The position numbers and the translations under genes were made by a program. This document shows, piece by piece, positions 24,061-35,937 of a DNA stretch of 64,000 nucleotides. The stretch spans positions 420,429-484,428 of the forward strand of contig NMRA01000209.1 in the NCBI GenBank assembly GCA_002633005.1, given 5' to 3'. The notes beneath the pieces were generated by a model. That model made no database searches. It was not told where the DNA came from and saw nothing but the letters and a program-made list of their open reading frames with translations. The stretch's first letter is position 1; each line of letters starts with the position of its first letter. This stretch comes from Phoronis australis. Lineage: Eukaryota; Phoronida; Phoronidae.

Positions 24061-24064
24061 GTCT

Positions 24065-25356
24065 CGACTTCATATATCACACATCGTGGTATGCTACAAA
24101 CTTAGGCTAAACGTTGAGCTCATTTACCACTTCATTCAATAAATCTGACGACATAACAGCATCTTCAGCAGAAATAGCATCGTAATAAACATTGCTGCAG
24201 ACAACCTCGAAAAAATCCACCATTCTGCGATTCACTTAACGTAACATGTAAACACTTTCCCAGTGGGTTCTCGTAATGTTTTCTCCATTTTGGCACTTCC
24301 GAGGGTGAACGTTTTTACCTGATTTATCTCCTTCATCGAATATGTTCGTCAGAAAGTTCTTAACCTTTGCTGAAAATCTTGTTGACATTTTACCTTTTTC
24401 AATGCCTAACCTATTGCTTCAGCATTCGTCTCATCCACACTGTACTCTGAGGCTGCCTCAAATGACGCTCCGTTTCTTGCATCTGAGAGCATTTCTGACC
24501 ACTTTCGTGCGATGTGGTCATACGTGGTTTCCCTCTGTAAATTTTTAGTGTGGTTACCCACATCCAAATGCTGACCTAGTTCTGCGTCTGTAGCAAAAAT
24601 TTCGAGTAACCTTGCTGGGTACAGGGGAACTTTTGCTGAGGCTCTTCACTAGATACAATGACAACCTTAATTCCTGGTGTTGAAAATCCGCCATGTCAAG
24701 AGATGTTAGTGTATTTTAGAGAAATATGTTTCCCATTTTCTCAGTATTTGTAAGAAGTTACCGTCACCTACATGGAATGATTTCCAAACGCGAATTCCTT
24801 GGGTGGAATAGTGGGAATGTGAGAATGTGCTTATACCAGGAACTGAGTATTTTGGAAAAGACTTTGTTGCATCGACTGAACATGCATCCCTTCACACGGC
24901 CACTGGAAAGTAATGCTTCTTTCAAATTCAGAAAGTTTATGATATTGTTACCTTCTGCTACCAAGTACTTTGCATGTTGTTTGAGTGGAGCGATCATGCG
25001 ATCACAGAGATCCTTTCCATTCTGACTTTCACTTAAGTCATATCTCGAAACAGAAATGCCGGTAGAATTTGGCAAGGCTGCTACGTTCAGGAGGAGAGAA
25101 GCAGAGTGGTAACATCTAGCATTACCTGTCTCTCCCATGACTGGTCCTGTTCAGTCAGAAATTCACCGACTCTGGGTAGTACGAGTCCGTACTCTGGCAC
25201 AGGCCTTGCTTTGTGAGGTACTTTCCTGTATCTCAAATGTTCAGTGGTGTCTTTGACATAACTCATTAAAGCACAAAGCTTTTGTGATCGGATTTTATGC
25301 AGAATAAACTCTAAAGGAATATGAAGACACATCGTCCGCCATTTTGTCTCTTTCAT
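24065..25356 (-). pseudogene. Broken transposase-like gene (RNase H-fold type, multicopy family)
   Basis: Minus-strand remnant read in several frames. The best part is the frame at 25,138-24,764: GNARCYHSASLLL, then SRYDLSESQNGKDLCDRM, APLKQHAKYLVAEGNNI and SSGRVKGC. Further 3' come TTYDHIARKW, then after a frameshift RFSAKVKNFL and a Glu-Gly-Asp-Lys-Ser-Gly run, and DLLNEVVNEL. From memory, a multicopy family of uncharacterised metazoan proteins shows the same order (D-N-A-G-C-Y-H, then an F/LSE-Q-x-GKD-CDR block, then a W-A-L-K...R-F-x-x-x-x-x-x-FL block), and I read the first motif as part of a DDE-like site. Here the Asp-Asn of that motif reads Gly-Asn, and stops and frameshifts interrupt the gene. 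The frame at 25,356-25,087 may be the upstream part. The N gap could hide more. Confidence 0.45.
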
Positions 25357-25608
25357 GCTATGAACATTCCCACTAAATAAGATTGGTTCTAAACCCAGTG
25401 GTTAAGGTAAACGGTGGGGTATGGAAAATTGAACTAGACCGTATTTATCCACCTTGGCTGAGTCGTGCTCGGCTCACGATCAAAGGGAAGCCGCCAAGCT
25501 GCTCTAGTCATCGAGTCACGAGCGAGGATAATTGGCTTCGCTCATGCGGATATGATCAGCTGATTACAATCTAGCTAGCAGACTGTACTTTTTATGGAGA
25601 GAGTTTTA

Positions 25609-26134
25609 NNNNNNNNNNNNNNNNNNNNNNNNNNNNNNNNNNNNNNNNNNNNNNNNNNNNNNNNNNNNNNNNNNNNNNNNNNNNNNNNNNNNNNNNNNNN
25701 NNNNNNNNNNNNNNNNNNNNNNNNNNNNNNNNNNNNNNNNNNNNNNNNNNNNNNNNNNNNNNNNNNNNNNNNNNNNNNNNNNNNNNNNNNNNNNNNNNNN
25801 NNNNNNNNNNNNNNNNNNNNNNNNNNNNNNNNNNNNNNNNNNNNNNNNNNNNNNNNNNNNNNNNNNNNNNNNNNNNNNNNNNNNNNNNNNNNNNNNNNNN
25901 NNNNNNNNNNNNNNNNNNNNNNNNNNNNNNNNNNNNNNNNNNNNNNNNNNNNNNNNNNNNNNNNNNNNNNNNNNNNNNNNNNNNNNNNNNNNNNNNNNNN
26001 NNNNNNNNNNNNNNNNNNNNNNNNNNNNNNNNNNNNNNNNNNNNNNNNNNNNNNNNNNNNNNNNNNNNNNNNNNNNNNNNNNNNNNNNNNNNNNNNNNNN
26101 NNNNNNNNNNNNNNNNNNNNNNNNNNNNNNNNNN
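25609..26134. other. Assembly gap (526 N)
   Basis: Run of undetermined bases. Any open frame across it is meaningless. Confidence 0.99.
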
Positions 26135-27297
26135 GTTTGTTTGAGCCAATACAGTATACAGCTTTTCACCAAGGCTAGGTGATGCAAGACATTATTCTTT
26201 GTTGCATTATAGTAACTGGTCTTGGCTAATTATCATTTTATGGCCTGGTCATCCATTCAGCCAAAAGTAGTTCCAGAGGTGGCTTACCAGCCAATTATTC
26301 ACGCATGCTGACTCACAATAGAAGCCTGATAAGAGTGAAGGTGGATAAATGCGGTGTTCCTAAAGTTTCTTGTTTTAGTGGATGTGTTCACGACATGTAA
26401 AATGCACTTGCTTCTCTCAAAACCAGTCATTACAAATATCAATTCTTACTCCTTTAATGTTAAAGGCATTTATTTCCATTTAAAAGTTCTACAGAGTGTT
26501 TAAATTCACCTGATAATGTAAAAGAAATGAAAGAATACAAGAGGGTTACACGTACATTTTTTATATATCCTTATGGTTAACCTCAACTGAATCCCTCAAC
26601 TGGAAAAAGGTCATCGGGTTCAGTTTTGATACTAGCCGCGTAATAAACCAAGAAAACATCTTGTTTTCATTTGAAAGAGTTTAGACTTGGTTTCTATAAC
26701 TATTTAAAGCAGACTTCTTGCCTTAAAGTTTGTTCATATGGTCTGTAAACTCTGCTCGTCATTTCCAAACTATGAAAATAGACAGTTTTGCAAGACAATT
26801 TTCACTAAAGTGCAAAGTTGAGGCAAGATTTCTTATTGCTTAGTCATCAAGACTAACTCTTTAACTGTATGTTCAAAACGTCACATAAGTCTACAAGGTG
26901 TTTTATGGTAGTAAGAAGGTCACAAAAATGGTCACTAAAATTAGCCCCAAAAAGTGGTCTGTGTATTATCTCCGCTGTCTAGCACAAAACTGTTAGATTT
27001 TAATAAATGACACAGAATTATGCTCAGCATACGTTGGTTATTTCAGCCACCAAAATATAGTTTTTGATCTATCGTGTATGTTAGTCATTTTTGTTGCTGA
27101 AAACATGCGATTTTTGAGACGGCTAATATGACCAATTGTGCCAATTTGTATTATCATGCTCCAGCGGCGAAATTAGGGGTCATTGAGTGCACAAAATTTA
27201 GCATTTGGGTTTTTGTTAGGATACCTACCCATGTACAAAAAATGAAGTTGTTTTAAATTTTGACGTATAGCATGATTTTTTGAAAATCTACTGGTTT
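26135..27297. other. No gene seen
   Basis: AT-rich sequence between the gap and the 3' limit of the minus-strand LINE. I see no repeats shared with other parts of the window, no open frame of note and no RNA gene. Confidence 0.5.
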
Positions 27298-28011
27298 TTA
27301 TATGGACCGCCTCTTAACACTTTTAAATTTACTTTGAAATAGACATTTTTCATACACTGTATGGTTCAAACTAACGAAATCACCGTAAGAGATATATATA
27401 TCTCTAATAAATTTTAAGCCGTTTACAAACCAAGGCTTATAAAAAACACTTGTGCCCCTCTCCCCGATCGCCAAGTTACTGTTAAACCACAAAGGTTGAT
27501 TAAAAAAATCCTCCTTACTTGCAACAATAATTTTGTTGTACTTCCAAACACTTTTTGCCAGTAGGAATTACCAATTAGAGCTAACTTCGACTTAATAAAG
27601 TCATCTCCAAATGAAGTAAAATTCTTTAAGATCGGGTAGAGTGAGTGCAGTAATTCACAACTTTTAGACGCAGGGCTTTCAAGATATCTACGAGCCATAG
27701 CGAGTTTTAAAGTTTTGTTGAAAGTATGCATATTAATTATTTGAAGGCCCCTTGATCAAGTCCTAAACAGGCCGTGGTTCGTTTAATTTTATCATTACGA
27801 CGAGCCTGCCATACAAATCTAAAAAATGGCGTATTCAATTCATGCAAGACTTTTACTGGTGGATTTGGTAAACTTGACAACAAAAGCTTACGTTTAGAAA
27901 TAGCTAACGTTGTAATTACCGTAACTCTACCAAACGGCGTTGAATTTGGTCGACTCCAACTTCTTAATAAAAGCTTAATCTCAGTTATTCTTGCAGTGAA
28001 GTTCTTATGCG

Positions 28012-28972
28012 TCATACTATCCAATTGAGTGTCAAAATCCACCCCCAAAAATCTAAAAGATTTCTTGTCCAAGACGGACTTTCTTTAATTGTAGGAATCA
28101 CGTCATCACTACCACTTTTACTTCCAAACCACATGGCTTTCGTTTTGTCCACACTCACTTGGAGACCGGAGACACTAGCAAACAAATGAAGTACATTCAA
28201 TGAGGTAGACAATGACAAATTCGACCCATCCGGCGCAATTGATGTGTCATCCCTATATTGTAAAATCAAATATGCCATATTTCCTGCAACTACACCAGCA
28301 ATATTTTTCATTACTCTTAATTAAATACGCCGAAATCTCCGTGCACAATATGAAAATGTAGGGAGACAAAGGGCCTCCTTGTCTGCAGCCACGCAAAATA
28401 TTAAACCACGAAGATGGGTGACCATTTACGACAACACTGGACTTAATATTACTGTAAAAGACTTTCACCCACCTTCTGATAGACCAACCAAAATTAAGGA
28501 AAGGTATTTTTTTAATAGAATTCCACGACAATGAACCAAATGCTTTCTCAAAATAAATCAGTAAAAGCAATCCAGATTTGTTAGCTGCCTGGGCATAAAA
28601 CATTAAATAATATAGCACGCGAATTGTTCCGTTCATGTTTCTTCCAGAAACGAAACCTGTCTGGTCCTTAGTGATTAGTTTTCCCAAAACGGGTTTCAAC
28701 TGTTCAGCCACAGCCGAAGAAGCCAATTTATATCTCACATTGAAGAAGGATGTGGGTCTCCAGTTTTCAAAATAATGTTTACTTTTATCTGCTCCCTTAG
28801 GGATGCAGGTAATCACTCCCTCTTTCTGTGTTGATGATAGCTGGCCAACTGCTAAACCAATGATAGGTGAGCGAGCAACGAAATGTCCAATGTCAGCCCA
28901 ACAAAAATTTGAAAATTCCACTAAAAAACCGTAAGAGCCGGGGCTCTTTTTGTTTTTCATTATTTCAAGCAT
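28012..28972 (-). pseudogene. LINE reverse transcriptase remnant (Tx1/L1-like)
   Basis: Landmarks in order: KNKKSPGSYGF (usually KSPGxDG), FSNFCW, GVITCIPKG, NWRPTSFFNVRYKL, QTGFVSGRNM, LIYFEKAFGSLSW, VVVNGHPSSWF, RGCRQGGPLSPYIFILC, then after a frameshift LQYRDDTSI and GLQVSVDKTKAMWFGS. Both metal-binding Asp regions are altered as noted for the whole element. Confidence 0.85.
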
Positions 28973-29739
28973 TGTATTACTTCTTCATATGTAAGAGGAC
29001 CAGTCCTTCTATTTTTTTCTGAATCATTCAGTTTGGAGACACAAACCTTACCAAGAAGAGTCTCTAAAGCAGTATTGTTGAAATGTCTATATTTGTATAG
29101 ATTTTCATGAAAAGTTTCCTCCTTCACTAATGGTTTTAGAATTGTCAGATTTCCACAAAAAGGCATCAACTTACTTGTTTAATGCCTATTTTCCAAGTGA
29201 AGAAAATATTTGGAAGGTTTTTCAACCTCTTCAATCAATCTTGCTCTCGACCTAATCATAAGACCCCTTAACTTATGTTGCCTTAGCTCGACAAGTTGAT
29301 TATTTTTTGTCCCAGTAGTTCCCTGCCAAGGCCTAGACTTTTTTCCAACAAACTTATTCCTTCGATACGTTGCTGTTTAGGTCTATCACTTTTTTAAGTA
29401 AGTAGTAAAGGAAATTGGTTTGCCGCAAAACTCCATCAACAATGTTTCAAGAGAAATTTGATTATTTATAGACAATTGTAAATCTGAATTATTACTCTAT
29501 CAACTTTAGGAATATCGTGCGTCATATACTGTTGTTTAACTAATTTAATAGTTTTCTTGACTGCAGCAATATACTCAGAGTTTTTTAGGAGAGAATTATT
29601 AAACTTCCAAGATGATTTCCTCCTCCTGGAACCATCACCTTTAAAAAATCGTTACCATTGAATCATCGGACCGGTAACCGAATTATATTATGGAGTCTTC
29701 AATATCGGCTAAGAGGTTTTCAAAAATTAAAAAAAAAAT

Positions 29740-30366
29740 CTAGTCTGATCGTTTACTTCCAGCTCCCCAAGTGTATTCTTTACTATTGGAGTGTCGTTCC
29801 TGCCACACATCAGTAATAAAAAATTCTGTAAAAATCTCCATCAGCTTAATCCGTGACTTCGGGTTATTAACCTGTCGATAATTAAGCGTGCCTTTAGACT
29901 GACCGAGAGTAAGATTAAAATCATCTGCCCAAATAACAGAGTAATCTCCTATATCATGAATGCCTTGTTTTATTCTTTCAAAAAAAGACGTCGAGTTCCT
30001 ATTCGGACAATACGTATTAGTTAACGTTATTTTTGTCTCATTGATAGTAATATCCAAAATTAGTTTATTGCCATTGTAGTCTTGAAAAATGTTATGTTAT
30101 TTATAATCAAAAGTGTTCTTAAAGAGGATCGTCACTCCACGGGATTTTGAGGTATTTGAACTCAAAAAACATTCATATCCTCACATTGATCTAATATTGT
30201 TTTCTTCTCCCTTATTAAAGTGTTTGTCATGTAGGCAATAAATGGAGTACTGCTTTTCTCCTAAATAATTGAGAACATCTTTTCGTTTTTCATGGAGACC
30301 CAGTCCTCTGCAGTTCAATGAGGTTACTTTAAGTCCACCTGTCATCATTATAATGTTTATGCACAC
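29740..30366 (-). pseudogene. LINE endonuclease (APE-type) remnant
   Basis: Two frames cover most of an APE endonuclease. The N-terminal frame (30,366-30,181) has LKVTSLNCRGLG and KRKDVLNYL with CLHDKH in place of the usual CLQETH/CLQDTH, so the catalytic Glu/Asp box is damaged. The second (30,057-29,740) has TLTNTYCPN, the D-F-N-L motif written ADDFNLTLG, then LNYRQVNNPKSR and the EYTWGAGS box. These are the standard landmarks of the Tx1/L1 endonuclease. Confidence 0.8.
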
Positions 30367-30370
30367 ACAT

Positions 30371-31090
30371 CAAATGACAATCAAATAATAGTGTTACAAT
30401 CCTGACCCATTCACACCATATACACACAAAACAAAACAAAAACAATACAAACACATTCCCAAGCACATCATAGATTTCACAGAGTACAACGTCGATGTCA
30501 AATATGATGTAACCAAGTATAGAAAACACATGGAAACTAATCCTCATAGTAAGGCTTATTCTCCCAGTATTTCCCATAATGAAGCTATAATAAAGCATTT
30601 AGAAACATTGCTCATGTGGTTCTCATACAAAAACAAGTAGATTGAAAAGAAGGGATGATATGTTGGCGCTTATCAATGATACAAAAATTTAACATGTTCA
30701 AAAGTCATTTGGCCGTTATACGGTGTCTTTAATTCTGCACTGTCATTGTATGGAACCCTGTTTCGTGGCTGACTTATGTTTTGATGTGTAAGTGCGTTTA
30801 TCGCGGGTCTTTGTTTTGTTTAATGACGTTCACTGCATGATTTATGATTTGATGCGCGTTTGTCAGCGTCTTTACTTCATGAACATATTAGTGAATGGAA
30901 TCTTTTGAGTGGTAAGTTTTTAGTTTTTAAACGTCGTATTTAATCGAATCTAAAATCCGTTTGGACGATATTAAATTTTGCCCAGTTTATGTATACGTAC
31001 GTATTTAATTTTAGTATTTTAAACGTTGTAGAAACGTGTACTCACGTTGCCAAGAATATCATACAGATCTGGCCACGCACAGCTTGTATT
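30371..31090. other. No gene seen
   Basis: Sequence upstream of the LINE endonuclease start. It may include LINE 5' UTR; a minus frame at 30,598-30,329 is hydrophobic, low in complexity and without a domain. Confidence 0.4.
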
Positions 31091-31850
31091 GGCCTTGGCG
31101 CAAAGTAGCTAGCCAGCTAGCTGTATGAAGACCATCGTCAAAATACAGCTAGGTACCACGGTGTGTATTTCTTCCGTAGACCCCGAAATTGCACGCCATG
31201 GTAGTTCTGCTTGTCCCCTTGCCGTGAATCGTGTATCAACTCGTAAAGCTAAAGACTGGAAGGAGTGCATGCAAAATCTGGGAATCAACAGACAAACAGA
31301 CACTCACCTTGCCTTTACAGCCGTTTAAGTGAAAAACAATGTAACAAACGTCATTTTCTTGGGTAACTATTCGCCTTTTCTAACAATGAAAGAATGTCGT
31401 CGTTTTAAAAACAGTACGCTCGTGTCACGCGCCTTTTCCTAAGATTTGCAACACTTTTGCAGCAGCAAAATTTGTTGCGAAACTAAGCTTTTTGGAATCG
31501 CAAGTCTAAAAACTTATAATGAAGTGAAAACAGTTCCAATAGTTTGTTGTGGCCTGTACGCAACCTCGTGAAAGAACAACAGCTGATTGAAGAATCGGCT
31601 AAAAAAGAAACTGGCCAATAGGTGAAGCAATATTTCATGGCGCCGAAACCCGTCCCTAAAGATCGCTCCACAACTTTAGCAGCACAATAACGGTAGAACC
31701 CCATTTTCCAACACCGTTAAATAATTTTGTTTACTCATGGAAAACTGTAGATTTTAATGACACTAATTTTGTGTCATATTTTATCTTACCACGTTTTTGC
31801 AAACATCGGTGCAAAGCTGTATGTTTAGTATACAGCTTTGTACCAAGGAT
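31091..31850 (+). repeat. Unidentified repeat 'R-b', copy 1
   Basis: About 750 bp collinear with 37,347-38,095. Shared strings include tgtgtatttcttccgtagac, gcatgcaaaatctgggaatc, aacctcgtgaaa...aacag, ggccaatagg and gcaaagctgtat. Open frames on both strands in the first 240 bp are similar between copies but do not resemble any family I know. It begins near a ctagccag...ctagc palindrome. Confidence 0.6.
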
Positions 31851-32132
31851 TGGTGCAAAGTTGAATTCTATACATGTATATACAGCTTCGCACCGATCTG
31901 GGTAAAAATGACAAGATATGTCATGACACAAAATAAGTACATGTATCATTAAAACTACGGAGTTCCTTGAGTAAATAAAAATATGTTTTGGTTTTGGAAA
32001 AATTGGGTTCTTCCGTTGTTCTGCTGTTAAGGTTGTGGAGCGATCTTTTGCATCGACTTTTGGCGCCATGAAATATTGCGTCACCTATTGGTTAGTTTCT
32101 TATTTCGCCGATTCTTCAAACAACTGTTGCTG
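31570..32132. repeat. Long inverted repeat (about 250-bp arms) in R-b
   Basis: Arms 31,570-31,822 and about 31,879-32,132 are inverted copies of one another, including caataggtga, catggcgcc, gatcgctccacaac and gcaaagctgtat. The spacer is about 56 bp and itself contains a small tgtat/atacag hairpin. Transcribed, this would form a long imperfect hairpin. Confidence 0.65.
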
Positions 32133-32139
32133 TTTCATT

Positions 32140-32445
32140 TGTTGTGACGTGTACGTAACCTCGTGAAAGAACAACAATTGATTGAAAAAGTCGCAAAAAT
32201 GGCCAATAGGTGATACAATATCTCATGGCGCCGAAAACAGACGCAGAAGATCGATCCACAAATTTATGTGCAGAATAACGGTAGAACGACAATTTTCCAA
32301 AAAAAAACAGAACATAATTTCATTTACCCAGAAAAGTGTGTAGTTTTGAATGACAATATTTCTTTCTGGCCATTTTTACCTGCATCCGCGCAAAGCTGTA
32401 TGTTTAATATACACCTTTGTACCAATGCTACTAGGTTGGCTAAGG
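32140..32445 (+). repeat. R-b partial direct copy
   Basis: A third copy of the inner R-b segment, in direct orientation: cctcgtgaaagaacaacaat, ggccaataggtgata, catggcgccgaaa, gatccacaa, ataacggtag, and ending gcaaagctgtatgtttaata and ctttgtacca. So the same segment lies +, -, + within about 900 bp. Confidence 0.6.
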
Positions 32446-33740
32446 GTCATATATGACTTACATGTAGTACAACGATCCCCTTGACCCAAGGAAGGAGAAC
32501 GGCTGTTCAGGGAAATTTTGTAACACATTTTATCTTCTAGCAACACCTCCCTTACAAATGGAATGTCCACACCGAGACTCCACCAGTTAGGGCAACTTGT
32601 GGTAAGGAATATGACACGAGACAAGAAGACCTCGACGAAGGTCAGCAGCAAGCTTTACATTTTCGGTGGATCTGCAGTGAAAACGAAGACAGTAACCAAA
32701 CGAGTCCTGGGGCACGGTAGACATCCTTCTGTTGTCCAGTGACTGGAGTATTACCGTCCACGAACACAGACATTTGTGTGGGCAAAGCTGCTACTAGACA
32801 TTTGGTGCTCAGGTGCGTCGAGAATGGTGGCTATAGTGACTAATTAAACGATACCACGGGGGACTAGAATAACTGGGGCGTGCCATCGCACGGGACTGAA
32901 GTATTAAAGGTTCAAATGCAACCGACAATGTCATTGGGATTGAAGACTATGAAGAAGAGGACCTTGACAGTTGAGGTAACGGACTAAGCAGAGAAAGCTT
33001 CCACAGGGATCTGCCGTTTTATCTGCTGCATGTGCATACAGAAGATGTCGTTAGGCAGATAATGGGTACTAATGTTGAAGAGAATCTTGGGAAAGACCCT
33101 TGACAGTAAGACGACAGAAGCCCAGCTGATGAAGACGTGGGGGTAAATTGAAGCCTGTGATTAAAGGTTGTGCTTCTCAAACTACCAAATGCATCATCTC
33201 AAAGCTAGTGCTAACAAAATCTAATTCTGTTTGGTACGGTACTTACGGCATCACATACGGCCTCGCTTGGTTATATTTCGCTTATTTTAACCTATTTGTT
33301 ACAACGATGAATCGAGTTCTCTGCCATTTTATGGCCGTGGAATATGGCGTTGTGACGTCGTATTGCAATTAGTGGAGACCTGTATGCCAGGTCTTCATTT
33401 TTGACATAACCAAAATCCTTGCTTGCATTTTGGACATCTGATCTCACTGACAAGTTCCGGTAAACACAATCCTCTAGATAGATGCCTACTTGCGAATAAA
33501 AAGGAACATGAGGTCAGGTGGGGAATTTCTATGAAGAGTGGCCGGCCTAAGGAAAAAAATCATGCGACTTGGATTATTTTTTGTTTGCTCTGACGAAGAA
33601 TCGTGTCCAAAAACAGTCTGAATTGCCCGTGGGACAATTCTGTTCGGAAATCGCAAGTATTCGAATTCCGCACCCGACCTGTCGGCGTGTTTCATTCGCA
33701 ATTGATCTATCAGCAATAATGTAATTAACTCTGTTAGCCT
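32446..33740. other. No gene seen
   Basis: 32.45-33.15 kb is less AT-rich than its flanks and may be decayed coding sequence, but every frame is broken by stops and I recognise no motif. The rest is plain AT-rich sequence up to the first array unit. Confidence 0.4.
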
Positions 33741-33748
33741 GTTTTATT

Positions 33749-35937
33749 AGTTATGCGCCATTCCTGTCGGGTGTGAATGGAAATGAACAAAATTCCCCGG
33801 GTCTCGCATTTGTTAGAATTCACAAGTCGACTAAAATGCGTTGACCTGAATTTCAGCTCGGGTATCCAAATTGGTCGCAAATGCAGCATTTGAAAGGGTT
33901 ATTCTCTTATAAAAATTTGCTCTCAAAGGTCGCCTTGCCTCCCCTTCACGTTGCGAAAATACGTGGAAACGAGCATTGTTCAAAGATGCCTACATCTATC
34001 TTTAGAGCATATGCTGCACCTAGTGACCAACACAACTAATAGTTTTTTATTTCAAACTCAAGAAAGTCCAGTGAAAAATTATACTTCTGCTGTACCATCT
34101 TAACATTTTTATCATGCCGAATGCGTTTCTTTTGCTTCTTCAAAAACCAGACGACCACACATTTATTAATGATTGATAATAGAGATCAACATAAGTTGTC
34201 TTCTTTTTAAGACAATATTTAATTATGTTAATTAATTGTTCATATTGTTATGAATTGATTACCTTGAAATAATTCTTTAAACTCTAAGTATTGGCTTGTA
34301 ATCATAACTCGCCAACTCTTAAATTTTGATTGTTCATGCTACACTGTATGTTTTTCTTGTTAGTAGCATTTCATTGGTAACATTGTCTCACTTTGGTTAT
34401 ACTTGACACTTTTTCAAAAGGGACCAATCAAAATACTTAAAGTGAAGCCAGATCAGTAAATTTGTGGGAAGCAGTTGGACATTTTTTTAAAAATGACGCA
34501 GACATTCCCTTGGAGATAGCGTCCAGTTCGAAGTTTTAAGTAGAGATACCAACATGTATTTCTCGCAAAGAGATCGCAGCTTGTTGGTAATGTAACTTTT
34601 TGCTCTCTTCAAGAATGGTGCACCTATATTTTATAGCCAAGTGGAAACTTTACTTTTATTAATTGAATTCCATGTTGCAGTAGGGCTATTGCGCTTACTT
34701 CGCCACTAAACATGAAAATTGCTAAACTGCGAATATATTAGCAACGTATTTCACCAAATACAGTACCATCATGTTAATGCTTAGTATGTCTGTGTACAGT
34801 CATAGAGTACGTACACTGTACCATGCTGATCACTGTCTTGGGTGCCATAAATGTACATGTAGAAGTGCCTTAATGCTTCAAGGTCTTAACAGAATTGGAG
34901 TAAGAACCCAGCTAAAGCATGGCCAAAATTACAGTCACAGAGTAAGTAAACTTATATGTAATAGTAGGCGTTACAACTACCTTGTCATTAAACAATTTGA
35001 GTTTCTTTTTTCAAAGGTTGCGGTATTCCTCACACCTGCTCGTGTAACTTACTCTCATCCCATCCAACACTTTATATTGAATACGCTAACAATCACAATA
35101 CAAAACGGAAACGAGATTCCCGCAGTTTAAAATAAGATCGTTACTGGCTGACGCTCAGTCAGCTGATGACCGCACGCAACTTGCATACATTGTAGAGCTA
35201 TTGCCGTATCAAACTTGTAAAACTGTCATGGAAACCAAAGCGTACTCGGTAAGGTTTAGCGATTATATATAATTAGTTTGGAATTGTACGCCGAACTTAA
35301 CGAAGTTTGAATAAAATAATGATCGAATCGTATCTATTCCATGGACTATGAATGACCGGCGATGGGAACAACTAATTTGTGACCTAAATAAAATATATCC
35401 GACACCAAAACTTTTCAACGAGACAAATTGAAAAAAAAAATCTTGCGTGGTATGATCACACTGCTCAGAGGTTCCGACATTTTGTGTGAGATTTGAAGAC
35501 CATAATAGCCAAACGGAATTTTTAAACTCGATGGTACAATAAGATTATTGTACCCACTTCGCCCCTAAAGTTAATGAGGCCAGTATTTCCGTAGGTTTTA
35601 AAGATTTTTTCGGAAAGTTTTTTACAATTAATCCGATAGGATTCAGCTTTACCTTGCACGCTTTCGCTTCTAGAAGAGAGAGGAATATTATAAAGATTAG
35701 TGGGTTTTTACCTTAAAAGCATCCATCGTTCATGGCAACTCTAATTTCTATGAGCGTACCCTCAATATAGCCGGTTTTGTGATTTCAACGAATTCTCAAC
35801 GTGCCAGCAAATGCACTATTGGCATTGTATTTGAGTTATGAAATGCATTTTCATCTATTAACGCATACGTGTACTCTCTGTGCCACAGGTTGCGTATTGG
35901 GGTTCTTGTTTTGAAAATAGTGCGGTGCGTGAGTTGT
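33749..35937. repeat. Array unit A (full: modules L1-L4, S, L5-L7)
   Basis: First of a cluster of diverged tandem units. Landmarks: L1 gccattc-t-gtcgg (33,751), L2 about 34,095, L3 about 34,250, L4 ttgttggtaatgta (34,583), S module 34,680-35,180, L5 ttgcatacattgta (35,185), L6 gaccggcgatgggaacaac (35,355), L7 tccatcgttcatgg (35,722). This is the only copy with all modules in this order, so it may show the ancestral layout. No conserved reading frame. Confidence 0.65.

Larger units (their letters stand above)
27298..30370 (-). mobile_element. Tx1/L1-like LINE, dead endonuclease-RT copy
   Basis: Decayed ORF2 of a non-LTR retrotransposon on the minus strand, in the usual order: APE endonuclease (30,366-29,740), linker (29,169-28,960), reverse transcriptase (28,972-28,012) and post-RT domain (28,072-27,298). 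It is broken by stops and frameshifts, and the C-terminal zinc-knuckle end is missing, so the 3' end is truncated. The conserved FYADD-type catalytic box reads YRDD and the first catalytic Asp (DFEKAFDS) reads YFEKAFGS, so the enzyme is inactive whatever the frame. Confidence 0.85.

Noticed and set aside
25592-26187. Long open frames on both strands
   Set aside because: They are almost entirely undetermined bases of the assembly gap.
28007-28189. Plus frames within the minus-strand LINE
   Set aside because: Shadows of the reverse transcriptase on the other strand.
32450-33150. Possible decayed host exon cluster
   Set aside because: Higher GC but stops in every frame and no recognisable motif; left as non-coding.
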